NCBI GenBank assembly: GCA_052400685.1
Contig: JBQTGJ010000004.1
Source: CAZHHH01 sp052400685
Lineage (GTDB): Bacteria; Bacteroidota; Bacteroidia; Bacteroidales; Marinilabiliaceae
DNA: 64,000 nucleotides
Strand: one strand, 5' to 3'
Shown: positions 8,504-17,042 of the stretch, piece after piece
Position numbering within the stretch: position 1 is the stretch's first letter
How the letters are laid out: the number at the start of each line of letters is the position of its first letter
Position numbers and translations under genes: made by a program
Notes under the pieces: model-generated
Told to the model about the DNA's origin: nothing
What the model saw: only the letters and a program-made list of their open reading frames with translations
Databases searched by the model: none

Positions 8504-9583
8504 TCAATAGGCCACGTTGATAGCCACAGATTTAAACAGAGTCCAGACGTTATCGCCTTTGGTCAACCCCATACTTAGCAATGCCGCAGGTGTAATCTCA
8601 ACCAATAATTTAAACCCCACATTAACATGACACAGCACCACATTATCCCATTGATAAATAGCCTCAATAACCCCTCTTATCTGATTCTGAATGGTTACTT
8701 GTTCAACCCTTTCACGCGAAAGAGCAATGTCATCGGGACGAATAAAAACAGTAACCGATTCACCTACGGCATAAGACGCAGCGTGACGTTTGCAAATAAC
8801 TTTTACAGCAGTCGATTCGCCATTGGGCGACAGAATGGTCAACCCGCTGCCATTATCCGGATGAAGCACTTTCATCTTAACCACATTAATCAATGAAGAA
8901 CGACTGATGACACGCTGAACATTTTTTTGTTGTATCAGATGATGATAACTATCGTGTGCTACAATCGCCCCTTTATCCAATACGCAGATGCGATGCGTCA
9001 ATTTCAGCAAATCGGTAAGATCATGACTCACGATGAGCATCGGTAAATGGGTGGTATCATGAATCAGCTGTAAAAAAGGCAAAATCTGCTCTCTGAGCGT
9101 GGTATCAAGAGCCGAAAACGGCTCATCGAGCAACAACCATTTCGGAGACGACAACAAGGTACGCCCCAAGGCTGTGCGCTGCCTTTCGCCCCCTGATATA
9201 GCACCCGGTTTACTTTTCAGTAAAGAGCCTAGTTGCAGAAGATCCACAACTTCATTAAAAGAGATATGAGAGTTATCGTCACAGATACCGTACTTCAGAT
9301 TTTTTTCAACCGTCATGTGAGGAAAGAGACGTCCTTCCTGAAAAACATAACCAATTTTCCGTTGATGCACAGGTATCGACAACCCTATCTTTTTATCGAA
9401 CACCCTGGCATTGTCAATATTCACGAAGCCGGCATCCGGTTTAGTCAACCCCACTATGGTCTGCAATAAAGACGTTTTCCCCGACCCACTGGCACCAAAT
9501 AGGCCGGTAATACCCTCACCAAAAACAGTCTTTACCTTCACCTCAAAATTATCACGAACCAAACGGATATCCATATCTATCAT
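8504..9583 (-). CDS. modC: Molybdate ABC transporter ATP-binding protein ModC
   Basis: 359 aa. Walker A GASGSGKTSL, signature ISGGERQRTALGR and Walker B WLLLDEP are all present in order, followed by a C-terminal TOBE/MOP-type oxyanion-binding domain from about residue 290. This is the energising subunit of the ModABC importer. Its ATG overlaps the modB stop by 4 bp (ATGA at 9583-9580), indicating translational coupling. Confidence 0.95.
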   Translation of the reverse strand: MIDMDIRLVRDNFEVKVKTVFGEGITGLFGASGSGKTSLLQTIVGLTKPDAGFVNIDNARVFDKKIGLSIPVHQRKIGYVFQEGRLFPHMTVEKNLKYGICDDNSHISFNEVVDLLQLGSLLKSKPGAISGGERQRTALGRTLLSSPKWLLLDEPFSALDTTLREQILPFLQLIHDTTHLPMLIVSHDLTDLLKLTHRICVLDKGAIVAHDSYHHLIQQKNVQRVISRSSLINVVKMKVLHPDNGSGLTILSPNGESTAVKVICKRHAASYAVGESVTVFIRPDDIALSRERVEQVTIQNQIRGVIEAIYQWDNVVLCHVNVGFKLLVEITPAALLSMGLTKGDNVWTLFKSVAINVAY

Positions 9584-10272
9584 GACCGTCTCATTTTATT
9601 AATGAACCACTCCGACATCATCATAGCCACCGTAGAGATTACCAGAGATATAATTACCAGACGCATGGTGGGCTCTTCCTTCCCCGGCATCTGAATATAG
9701 GCATATACAGCCAGCGGTAACGTTTGCGTTTGTCCTGCAATATTACCCGCAAAAGTAATGGTGGCACCAAATTCGCCCAGCGAACGGGCAAATGCCAAAA
9801 TAACACCGGAAATGATGCCCGGAGCCGAAAGAGGAACCGTAATCCGGAAAAACGTTTCAAGGCGTCCTTTTCCCAATGTTCGGGATGCCTCTTCCAATCC
9901 CACATCAACCATCGACATGGCAGTGCGAATCGACCGAACCATTAACGGAAAAGCAATCACCGACGACGCAATGACTGCTGCAGCAAATGAAAAAGGAATA
10001 CTGACACCGAAAACAACAAACAGCCAGTGCCCCAAAAATCCCTGTGTCCCAAAAAGAAGCAACAACAAATAGCCGGTCACCACCGGCGGCATCACCAATG
10101 GCAGATGCAGCACACTCTCAAGAAGAGATTTACCACGAAAATTTTTCCGTGCCAGGATATATCCCAGCATCAACGCCAAAGGCAATGAAACCATCACGCT
10201 CAGCACCGATACCTGTATTGACAGCATAACGGCCGTCCATTCGGACGGCGCTATTTGAAATAAACCCATCAT
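9580..10272 (-). CDS. modB: Molybdate ABC transporter permease ModB
   Basis: 230 aa, the usual ModB size, with about five to six hydrophobic segments. The conserved EAA loop is visible as LEEASRTLGKGRLETFFRIT, followed by SLGEFGATITFAGN, characteristic of ModB/CysW-type permeases. It forms the membrane channel for molybdate with ModC. It follows modA by 130 bp, a gap largely filled by R1 copy 3, and overlaps modC by 4 bp. Confidence 0.95.
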   Translation of the reverse strand: MMGLFQIAPSEWTAVMLSIQVSVLSVMVSLPLALMLGYILARKNFRGKSLLESVLHLPLVMPPVVTGYLLLLLFGTQGFLGHWLFVVFGVSIPFSFAAAVIASSVIAFPLMVRSIRTAMSMVDVGLEEASRTLGKGRLETFFRITVPLSAPGIISGVILAFARSLGEFGATITFAGNIAGQTQTLPLAVYAYIQMPGKEEPTMRLVIISLVISTVAMMMSEWFINKMRRS

Positions 10273-10288
10273 AACCTATCCTTATGAT

Positions 10289-10405
10289 TTAAAGTAAAGT
10301 ACAACGCATTCGTGAGGCTTGCTCTAAAAATGACCATTTACGGCAAAAAACTCGCATTCGTCGGACTGCGCATAACGAAGTAGTTGACTTTATAGACAAA
10401 CACTA
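10289..10405 (+). repeat. R1 intergenic repeat, copy 3 (between modA and modB)
   Basis: Core TGACCATTTACGGCAAAAAA then CGGACTGCGC, right end TATAGACAAACACTA. Read on the minus strand, the terminal TAG (10405-10403) is the modA stop codon. The left end is degenerate. The element lies within the mod operon. Confidence 0.7.
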
Positions 10406-11197
10406 TTTAAATCCATATTTTTTCCAGATGATGGCCGCCTCATCCGAAAAAAGAAAATTAAAAAACCGACGATTCTCGGGTTTATCAATACAAACCGTTG
10501 CCACAAAATGAACAGGCGTATGCGATGCTTCCGGAAATTCAGTCACAATTTTCACCTTCTCCGATTTAAGGGCATCTGTTTTATAAACAATACCAGCTCT
10601 GGCCTCCCCCAGTTCTACCACCATTAAGGCAGAACGGACATCTTTAGCCGGCAAAATCTGATTCTTCAACAGTTGCGACCAGCCATAATAATCCAATAAC
10701 TGTTGCGCATATTGTCCGGCCGGCACATGCCCCGGGTCGCCCATCGAAAGCCACCCCTTTCCCAGCAAATGGGGCAAATCAACAACACTGTCGGTTACGA
10801 CAACACCCTGAACATCCGACTTCAAAGGAACGATCAGCACCATAGCATTACGCGCCACAAGGCGCTTTAAGGAAGATACCACCATCCCTATACTGTCGGC
10901 ATAATCGGCCCACTTTTCGCTGGCAGATATAAAAATATCAGGCTTAGCGCCGTTCTCCATCTGACGCACCAACGTACCACTGGATCCCCAGTTTGTAACA
11001 AATTCAACGTTATTGCGAACCTCAAATGAATCGACCATCTCCGATAACACATCCGTCATCCCGGCACCGGCAAACAATACAATAGAATCAGATGCCGCTT
11101 TGTGTTTCGAGACACCGCAGCCAATTAGGAATAGAAAACCGACTAAAACAAATGCCGGCCGCTTAATGCCATTTCGCCATAAATGAAAGTGCTTCAT
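10403..11197 (-). CDS. modA: Molybdate-binding lipoprotein ModA
   Basis: 264 aa periplasmic solute-binding protein. The N-terminal signal ends in FLFLIGC, a good lipobox with Cys at about residue 27. The mature part begins SIVLFAGAGMTDVLSEM and contains NWGSSGTLVRQMENGAKPDIFISAS, matching the ModA fold with its serine/threonine oxyanion contacts. It delivers molybdate (or tungstate) to ModB/ModC. Its TAG stop is part of R1 copy 3, and R1 copy 4 lies just upstream between this gene and the porin gene. Confidence 0.93.
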   Translation of the reverse strand: MKHFHLWRNGIKRPAFVLVGFLFLIGCGVSKHKAASDSIVLFAGAGMTDVLSEMVDSFEVRNNVEFVTNWGSSGTLVRQMENGAKPDIFISASEKWADYADSIGMVVSSLKRLVARNAMVLIVPLKSDVQGVVVTDSVVDLPHLLGKGWLSMGDPGHVPAGQYAQQLLDYYGWSQLLKNQILPAKDVRSALMVVELGEARAGIVYKTDALKSEKVKIVTEFPEASHTPVHFVATVCIDKPENRRFFNFLFSDEAAIIWKKYGFK

Positions 11198-11210
11198 ATT
11201 ACAAATTATT

Positions 11211-11308
11211 TAGAGTCTGGTTATAAAATCCAACGCCAGTCCTATGGCCTTGCTCTCAAAATGATGATTTACGAAAACTCTCATTTTTCGAGCGATCCAA
11301 ACACTGAT
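11211..11308 (+). repeat. R1 intergenic repeat, copy 4 (between porin and modA)
   Basis: Left end TAGAGTCTGGTTATAAAATC, core GATGATTTACGAAAACTC and CATTTTTCGAGC, right end CAAACACTGA. About 98 bp, a shortened copy. Confidence 0.65.
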
Positions 11309-11354
11309 TAAAACGACCGTTTCCATTTTAAAACCACTCATATTTTCATTTCAA

Positions 11355-12521
11355 TTACAACCTGAATTGCAAAGCTGTGCCCAAATAATTACCTCTGTCA
11401 ACCGACAAATTGCCCGACTGCTCCAGATAATGAAGGGATACTTTTAATTTATCGTTCTTCAGATACCAATTCACACCCACATCGCGGGTGATATTATCTC
11501 CTATATACTGATAAAGCGAAGCCTCACCCTCTCCCACATATTTATCATAGCAGAGGCAAGGCTCCAAAATGGTATTGGCGACTTTAAGACAATACGATAA
11601 ACGCACTATAAGTCCGGAACCGGCATATTCAGACGCCAGATACTCACGTGTCATTCTGTAATACTGGGCATCCAATTGCCATGACCGACAATTAATTAAC
11701 AGATCGCCGCCATAAGAAACCGAGCTTTGCCAAACCAAATCTGCTGCTTCTGTTTTCCCGGTGTAAGAAGCACCGACCCCAACAGACACCCCCGTTCTAT
11801 GCCCCCAATGATTCCCTGACAACATAAAGCTATAATTGGTTTGCTCAGGCTCTCCAATGGTCAACATAGCCCGTCCGGTGACCAACGGCGACACATAACC
11901 GGCACTCTGATATTTTTGCGGTGAAAACAATCCCACCCGATAACTGAATCCCATCTTTTCAAAATTCTTCAAGCCGCCCAGCAAAAGGCCACTCTCAATA
12001 CCATTGCCCTTACCCGTATTAAAATAACGCAAATGCCAGCTGCTTTGTGTTTTGTCAAAAGAGCCAACCGTCCACGATGACGTATTATATTCACGGCTCA
12101 CAACTGCCTGTATATAACCAACATGAAGATGCAGCCAATCGCCGGTTTTCAGAGGATTTAAGGAGACAAATGCTTTCCACACATCCACCCCGGAATAGCT
12201 CCCCCTTACAGGCGAATAAATAGTCTTCCCGAGCCAATCCAAACAAAGTTCAAAATTATAACCAAGCCATTTAACCGGCATACCTTTGCCACCAAAGCGA
12301 AATCGCCTCATCATAACATCAAGCCTGCCGGCAATATCGTTATCCTCAGTTCCTTTATTAAACGATTGAATTGCCCAGGTTTCAATAGCCACTACCGGTA
12401 TAAACAGTTTATCGCTGTCAAAAGCCAATGGTATTTCCAGCTCATCTGGTTTACTAACGCCCTGACATAAGGCATTCTGAAACATCAACCAAAAAAAAAC
12501 AAACCATTTTAACTTCTGCAT
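11355..12521 (-). CDS. Outer-membrane beta-barrel protein, phosphate-selective-porin-like
   Basis: 388 aa. A signal peptide (MQKLKWFVFFWLMFQNALCQ) is followed by alternating polar and aromatic strands rich in Tyr, Trp and Gly (for example WLGYNFELCLDWLGK and LHLHVGYIQAVVSREY) and a C-terminal strand ending LGTALQFRL. That is the build of a porin of the OprO/OprP-like family common in Bacteroidota. It is the first gene of the set leading into modABCD, so passage of molybdate or another oxyanion through the outer membrane is a fair guess, but nothing in the sequence proves the substrate. Confidence 0.65.
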   Translation of the reverse strand: MQKLKWFVFFWLMFQNALCQGVSKPDELEIPLAFDSDKLFIPVVAIETWAIQSFNKGTEDNDIAGRLDVMMRRFRFGGKGMPVKWLGYNFELCLDWLGKTIYSPVRGSYSGVDVWKAFVSLNPLKTGDWLHLHVGYIQAVVSREYNTSSWTVGSFDKTQSSWHLRYFNTGKGNGIESGLLLGGLKNFEKMGFSYRVGLFSPQKYQSAGYVSPLVTGRAMLTIGEPEQTNYSFMLSGNHWGHRTGVSVGVGASYTGKTEAADLVWQSSVSYGGDLLINCRSWQLDAQYYRMTREYLASEYAGSGLIVRLSYCLKVANTILEPCLCYDKYVGEGEASLYQYIGDNITRDVGVNWYLKNDKLKVSLHYLEQSGNLSVDRGNYLGTALQFRL

Positions 12522-12654
12522 AGGTTACTGTATTTTACAAAATATCAACTCAACAGGTAAATAACTAAATTGCATAGAATAGAGTTTTTGAATTAAGAAT
12601 TACAGTAGAAAGCTAGAATTAGCCCTGATTGACGACTCTGTCCATCCGTTATCA

Positions 12655-12740
12655 GGAAGAATCATTTTCAACGGTAAACTCACATCTTTCAAACTACTAA
12701 AGCAAGCCTCAAACATAACGCTTGCTTTTCTGCCACAAGA
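12655..12740 (+). repeat. R1 intergenic repeat, copy 5 (core only)
   Basis: Recognisable by ATCATTTTCAACGGTAAACT then CACATCTTTCAAACT and AAGCAAGCCTC. The terminal inverted repeats are not evident, so this is a degraded copy. Confidence 0.5.
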
Positions 12741-12917
12741 GTTTTTCGTGCAGGCACTAATGATATCGCCACAATTCAAAAAGCAAAAAACGACAACCAA
12801 AAACCATTAAAAATCATACCTAACAAATCAACAACCTCAACAACAACACAGTAACGCCTTTGAAAAAACGCTTTGCTGCCAACATATAAGTAGAACCACA
12901 AACCAAATCCTACATTA

Positions 12918-13078
12918 ATGAAAGATCTAAACATTTTAATACCGTTAGACTAACAAACTTTTCACCAAAAGCAGACCTCTGACCAGTGAATTAATCAAGT
13001 ACTAAAATACTTATTTACAACCATATAGTCTACATATTTATACCACCAACTTTTACGTATTTTCACGCTTTACAATCC
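12918..13078 (+). repeat. Block A of a 160 bp dispersed direct repeat
   Basis: Closely matches block B at 17043-17204, with scattered substitutions and essentially no gaps. Similarity starts at an ATG and ends after TTTTCACGCTTTA. Both blocks open with an 11-codon micro-ORF (MKDLNILIPLD here, MKNLNILKPLD in block B) and share a segment around CAAGTACTAAAATACTTATT. Confidence 0.75.
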
Positions 13079-13122
13079 ACCTGTTTTCAGACTTGGGACA
13101 CCCTCAAAATTCTTATTGATTA

Positions 13123-13318
13123 TTTCATATGTTTAAATTTATCTTTCAATGGTCATATGGAACTCTCGATGAATTTTAATCATTCTACTGTGTGTATTTT
13201 AGAATGCTAAAATTCATGTTCGTTTCATATGATTATATTTTGTTTTTTAAGGTCATATGGAACTCGCCGGAATAATCATTCACCTGTGTGTGAAGTAACT
13301 CCCATGGCTCGTTTCATA
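13123..13318 (-). repeat. R2 repeats, copies 2 and 3 in tandem
   Basis: Two units of about 95-100 bp lie head to tail on the minus strand. Each begins near ATATGAAACGA, holds a GAGTTCCATATGACC core, and ends at the next ATATGAAA. The upstream edge abuts the C-terminal codons of the transposase pseudogene. No gene starts at the downstream ATGAAA, where the next codon is TAA. Confidence 0.75.
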
Positions 13319-14814
13319 TAATTCAGATTGCTGCTCATCCATTTTTAGCAATCTGGATTTTGTATGTTTTGATTCCGGCAGAGTGTATGTTATTTGATAC
13401 ATGTTATGTGTCACTTCAGCTGCTTTTCTTAAGGATAGGGATGACTTCTCCTGCTTTAATGCTATTTCCAGCTATTTGTAAATGCAATATGCCGTAAATG
13501 CAATACAAATATGTGCTTCGATTCGGTGTCTTAATCTGTGATATATTGGTCTTATCCTCAGGTCCGTTTTTGACATTCGAAAAGCTCTTTCAATGTGCCA
13601 TAACTTGCCATAATTTTTAATAACCTCTGTGTCGGTTATTTGGTGTTGGTGATGTAGCCTTTTAATCCATCCCAAAAAGCATCCTGCTCATATTTTTCGT
13701 AGTCTATTTTTACGGTTACTTCGCCTTCCAGTTTTAGATATTTGTTGTAGCCACGATTGTTGATATTAGCTTTGGTTAAACGGCCATTTTTAATCTTATT
13801 TTCAAACCTTTTGAGTCCCCGTCTACGATTATAGGAATCTTTGCGAGATCGAATCTTGGAATGATGAACTATAAGTCTTTGGGTGGTGCTTTTAGGAAAG
13901 CTATATGCCTGTCCTTCTGTAAGATTATCCGCTAAAATTTGAGTCTTTAACGACTCATTTTCGTTCTTTATTCGTGCTCCTAAAATGTACTCCTATCCGT
14001 TTTGTTCAAGGGCCGCGATGTTGCTTCTTGACAGGAGACCGGAATCAGCAATAACCACAGGTTTGTCCAAATTAAACTTCTTGCTCATGTTTTCAAGGAA
14101 GGGAATAAGCGTATGTCCTTCGTAGGTATTTCCTTCAAAAATATCATATCCAATTGCATAGCCACCGATGCCAACCAAAAGTCCAATGTATATCTGTGGA
14201 CATTGATGCTTCCCGTCCTTACTAAAACCGGTTTTGCGTAAATCGTCTTCGTCACTTGCTTCAAAATAAAGAGTGGTCATATCATAGAATACAACACTAA
14301 TACTATTGGTTAAAACTCTTTTAGTATGTGCAAAAGCAATTTGCTCCACCTCTGACTTAAGCTTGACACTAAGCTTGTCAAAAAACCGGTAAACGGTATC
14401 AATATCAAAGCTTTTACCTTGGTAACGGTACAAATAATCAACAGTTTTTAATTTACTCAAGGGAAAAGCTATCCGAGAAATTACCAGGTGACGAAACATT
14501 GGTTCTTTAATGACACCAAAGCCAATATAGTCATAGATTTTTCCGAAGATAATTTCAGGACCAACCGTTCGTATGTTGGCATTCTGCAATGATGTAAAAA
14601 CTTCATCCACGACTGCATCTGACTTACTATCAAACAACTCCGACTGTTGAGATAGTTTCTTTATTTCCTGTTTTGCCAAGTTGACAAATTCTTCAGTTTT
14701 GCGCCGTGTTGTGGCGCATCCTATCGTTTTGACCACTTTGTACTTGCCCCGAACCTTCTGTATCACCTGTACAGAAAGACTTCCGGATCGATTCTTAAGC
14801 TTTCTGACAAACAT
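13319..14814 (-). pseudogene. IS1634-like (IS4-type DDE) transposase, inactivated
   Basis: The first 273 residues (14814-13993) read as an IS1634-family transposase: MFVRKLKNRSGSLSVQVIQK, then VVFYDMTTLYFEA with a catalytic-type Asp, and PVVIADSGLLSRSN with a second. A TAG at 13995-13993 interrupts the frame where a sense codon is expected; reading continues in frame (EYILGARIKNENESLK ...) to a frameshift near 13640. The other frame then gives ITDTEVIKNYGKLWHIERAF (with the YREK-like region and glutamate) to a second TAG at 13474-13472, after which LEIALKQEKSSLSLRKAAE continues in frame. Two stops and one shift make it non-functional. The C-terminus runs into the R2 repeats, and the left end of the IS is missing. 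Confidence 0.85.
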
Positions 14815-14821
14815 ACTGAAA

Positions 14822-14888
14822 TTTTTGCAACACCCAAGTTTAAGAAATTAATGCTGACTTACAAGCATTTAGATGGGTGTTGCAAAAA
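14822..14888. repeat. 15 bp inverted repeat at the right end of the IS relic
   Basis: TTTTTGCAACACCCA (14822-14836) pairs perfectly with TGGGTGTTGCAAAAA (14874-14888), with an inner AATGCT/AGCATT stem. It lies 8 bp upstream of the transposase start and probably contains the right terminal repeat of the element. No matching left terminal repeat was found. Confidence 0.6.
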
Positions 14889-14917
14889 AATGCGGAAAAC
14901 AGGAAGAGCGTAGGCAC

Positions 14918-14954
14918 AAAAAAACAGCCCCTAATTAATTAAGAGGCTGTTTTT
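14918..14954 (-). terminator. Rho-independent terminator after the rhodanese gene
   Basis: On the minus strand AAAAACAGCC pairs with GGCTGTTTTT across an AT loop, and a run of seven T follows. It begins 16 bp beyond the stop codon of the rhodanese lipoprotein gene. The symmetric A and T runs could also make it work for the other strand. Confidence 0.8.
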
Positions 14955-14969
14955 CAATAAAATTAAAAA

Positions 14970-16334
14970 TTATTCAACATCATATCCAGCGTCAGTCCAT
15001 GCACCATAATTACCCTCAAGGCGGTACACATTCATAAATCCGGCATCTTCCATTAGTTGTGCACCTGCTATAGCGGGAGCATCACCATGGCAATATACCA
15101 GGTAAGACTTCGTTTTATCCATGTTCTCAATCAAGCCAGAAAGATCGCTACCTCCACCACTTGCGTTAGCATTTATCGCACCAGGTAAATGCCCTTGACT
15201 GTATGCAGGCGAGACATCGAAAATAGCTTCAAAATCGCCTGCATCTATTTTTGATTTTACTGTAACTGGAGCTATATCTACAAATGAAACTTCATCCCAT
15301 GCGCCATAATTGCCTTCCAAACGATGAACATTTAAAAAGCCATTTTCGACCATCAGCTCAGCACCTGCAATTGATGGAGCGTCGCTATGGCAATAAACTA
15401 AATAAGTTTTGCTTTTATCCAATCCGTCCAACAGATTTCCCAATCCATCAACACTACCTGCATTGGTTGCGAACGGTAGGTGACCCTGGTCGTATGCAGG
15501 CGATACATCGAATATGGCTTCATAAGGAGAAACAGACGCATCGTCAACCAAATCTATTTTAATTTGACTAGCCATAATGTTAGTGTAAGAGATCTCTGAA
15601 TTTCCCATTTCAACATCATATCCAGCGTCAGTCCATGCTCCATAATTACCCTCAAGGCGGTACACATTCATAAATCCGGCATCTTCCATTAGTTGTGCAC
15701 CTGCTATAGCGGGAGCATCACCATGGCAATATACCAGGTAAGACTTCGTTTTATCCATGTTCTCAATCAATTCGGAAAGATCACCCCCTCCTCCACTTAC
15801 GTTGGCATTTGTCGCACCAGGTAAATGCCCTTGACTGTATGCAGGCGAGACATCGAAAATAGCTTCAAAATCGCCTGCATCTATTTTTGATTTTACTGTA
15901 GTTGGAGCTATATCTACAAATGAAACTTCATCCCATGCGCCATAATTGCCTTCCAAACGGTGAACATTTAAAAAGCCATTTTCGACCATCAGCTCAGCAC
16001 CTGCAATTGATGGAGCGTCGCTATGGCAATAAACTAAATAAGTTTTGCTTTTATCCAATCCTTCAAACATATTTCCTAATCCATCAACACTACCTGCATT
16101 GGTTGCGAACGGTAGGTGACCCTGGTCGTATGCAGGTGATACATCGAATATGGCTTCATAAGGAGAAACAGACGCATCGTCAACCAAATCCATTTTAATT
16201 TGGCTAGCCATTATGTCGGTATAAGTTGTGGTTGAAGGATCAACAGACATTTTATCATCATCTTCATCACAGCTGTATAATGACAACAAACCGACCACTA
16301 CCAGAAGTGGTGTTATTTTGTTCCATCTTTTCAT
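14970..16334 (-). CDS. Lipoprotein with four rhodanese-like domains (ABAB duplication)
   Basis: 454 aa. The signal peptide ends at Cys22 in LLSLYSC, followed by DEDDDK; an acidic run just after the lipid-linked Cys is the kind of signal that sends Bacteroidota lipoproteins to the cell surface. Four rhodanese-like domains follow, each with DVSPAY(D/S)QGHLP in place of the usual DVR...GHIPGA and an active-site loop around Cys103, Cys203, Cys315 and Cys415: CHSDAPS in domains 1 and 3, CHGDAPA in 2 and 4. Domains 1+2 and 3+4 are nearly identical, reflecting a 636 bp in-frame DNA duplication. Such domains carry persulfide sulfur or bind anions, but the CHxDAP loop is not the classical CxxGxR, so activity is uncertain. 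Confidence 0.88.
   Translation of the reverse strand: MKRWNKITPLLVVVGLLSLYSCDEDDDKMSVDPSTTTYTDIMASQIKMDLVDDASVSPYEAIFDVSPAYDQGHLPFATNAGSVDGLGNMFEGLDKSKTYLVYCHSDAPSIAGAELMVENGFLNVHRLEGNYGAWDEVSFVDIAPTTVKSKIDAGDFEAIFDVSPAYSQGHLPGATNANVSGGGGDLSELIENMDKTKSYLVYCHGDAPAIAGAQLMEDAGFMNVYRLEGNYGAWTDAGYDVEMGNSEISYTNIMASQIKIDLVDDASVSPYEAIFDVSPAYDQGHLPFATNAGSVDGLGNLLDGLDKSKTYLVYCHSDAPSIAGAELMVENGFLNVHRLEGNYGAWDEVSFVDIAPVTVKSKIDAGDFEAIFDVSPAYSQGHLPGAINANASGGGSDLSGLIENMDKTKSYLVYCHGDAPAIAGAQLMEDAGFMNVYRLEGNYGAWTDAGYDVE
14981..16252. repeat. 636 bp tandem direct repeat inside the rhodanese gene
   Basis: The sequence CATATCCAGCGTCAGTCCAT occurs at 14981 and again at 15617, an offset of 636 bp (212 codons). 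The two units differ by only scattered substitutions, which points to recent duplication or ongoing gene conversion. Confidence 0.85.
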
Positions 16335-16401
16335 AATTTCTAAATTTTAATTATTTATTTACTCTAAATTTTATCCCTAAAAAATCTTACCAGGAAAACT
16401 C

Positions 16402-16526
16402 AAGTGCTTAATCATAAATATCCGGATTCAAGGCTTGCGAAATCCGTAAAATATGAGGTTACTATTGTAAATCGCCATTTTTAGAACAAGCATAATGCAG
16501 AAGTTTAACTTTTCTTGCAAGCACTA
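16402..16526 (-). repeat. R1 intergenic repeat, copy 6
   Basis: Inverted orientation: ends AAGTGCTTAATCATA and CTTGCAAGCACTA, with internal GGATTCAAGGCTTGCGAAAT and AATCGCCATTTTTAGAACAA. Full-length copy of about 125 bp. Confidence 0.75.
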
Positions 16527-16538
16527 AGTAAGCTTATG

Positions 16539-16787
16539 TTACGAACTTAATTTCTTAGCTTGTTTCAACTTTTGGCTGGTATAATTCCGCTCTACATCGG
16601 CTATAGAATTATTATCCCATTTCTGCATCTGTGTGATTTCTTGTCCCATTTCAATTTGTGATGTAAAATTTATCAACGACGCATAAACTCCGACTGGGAA
16701 AATATCTACTTTCCAATAACACGGTCATATTATCGACCTCTCCAACCGATTTTCCCTTTGGAGTAATTCTAAAGTCCTTCCAAATAA
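16539..16787 (-). pseudogene. Frameshifted C-terminal gene fragment, family not recognised
   Basis: On the minus strand a coding-like frame reads WKDFRITPKGKSVGEVDNM and TVLLESRYFP, then needs one base removed (an extra A near 16696) to continue as VGVYASLINFTSQIEMGQEI and TQMQKWDNNSIADVERNYTS, ending QAKKLSS with a TAA at 16541-16539. Upstream of the first segment the frame is closed by stops, so only the last 80 or so codons of a former gene survive. The protein family was not recognised. Its decay fits the island-like character of 12.5-17.4 kb. Confidence 0.5.
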
Positions 16788-17042
16788 TTTATTGCTACAG
16801 GTGAATAATCATAAAAATGGAATTGGGAAATGTAACAACTGACGATTTTCTCAACACAATTACCTAACATACATCTATATGTATATGTTTTAAAAATTAC
16901 ATATATTTTACTCACTAGAGATTTATCCCTTTACTTTATTCAATCAAAATTTATTTATTTGAATTACCCACATCATAAATATAGCATTATTTAACTGATT
17001 TACAACATTATAATACACAAATTCATACTCATAAAGTAAAAC

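Larger units (their letters stand above)
12522..13318. other. Repeat-filled intergenic region (about 0.8 kb)
   Basis: Contains a partial R1 copy (about 12655-12740), block A of a 160 bp duplication (12918-13078) and a tandem pair of R2 units (13123-13318). No gene is supported. A small open frame at 12600-12800 on the minus strand overlaps the R1 copy and is not credible. Confidence 0.7.

Noticed and set aside
12600..12800. 66-codon open frame on the minus strand
   Set aside because: Overlaps the R1 fragment and resembles no protein family.
15284..16198. Two similar antisense frames (92 and 98 codons) inside the rhodanese gene
   Set aside because: They mirror the duplicated coding sequence on the other strand and carry no independent signal.
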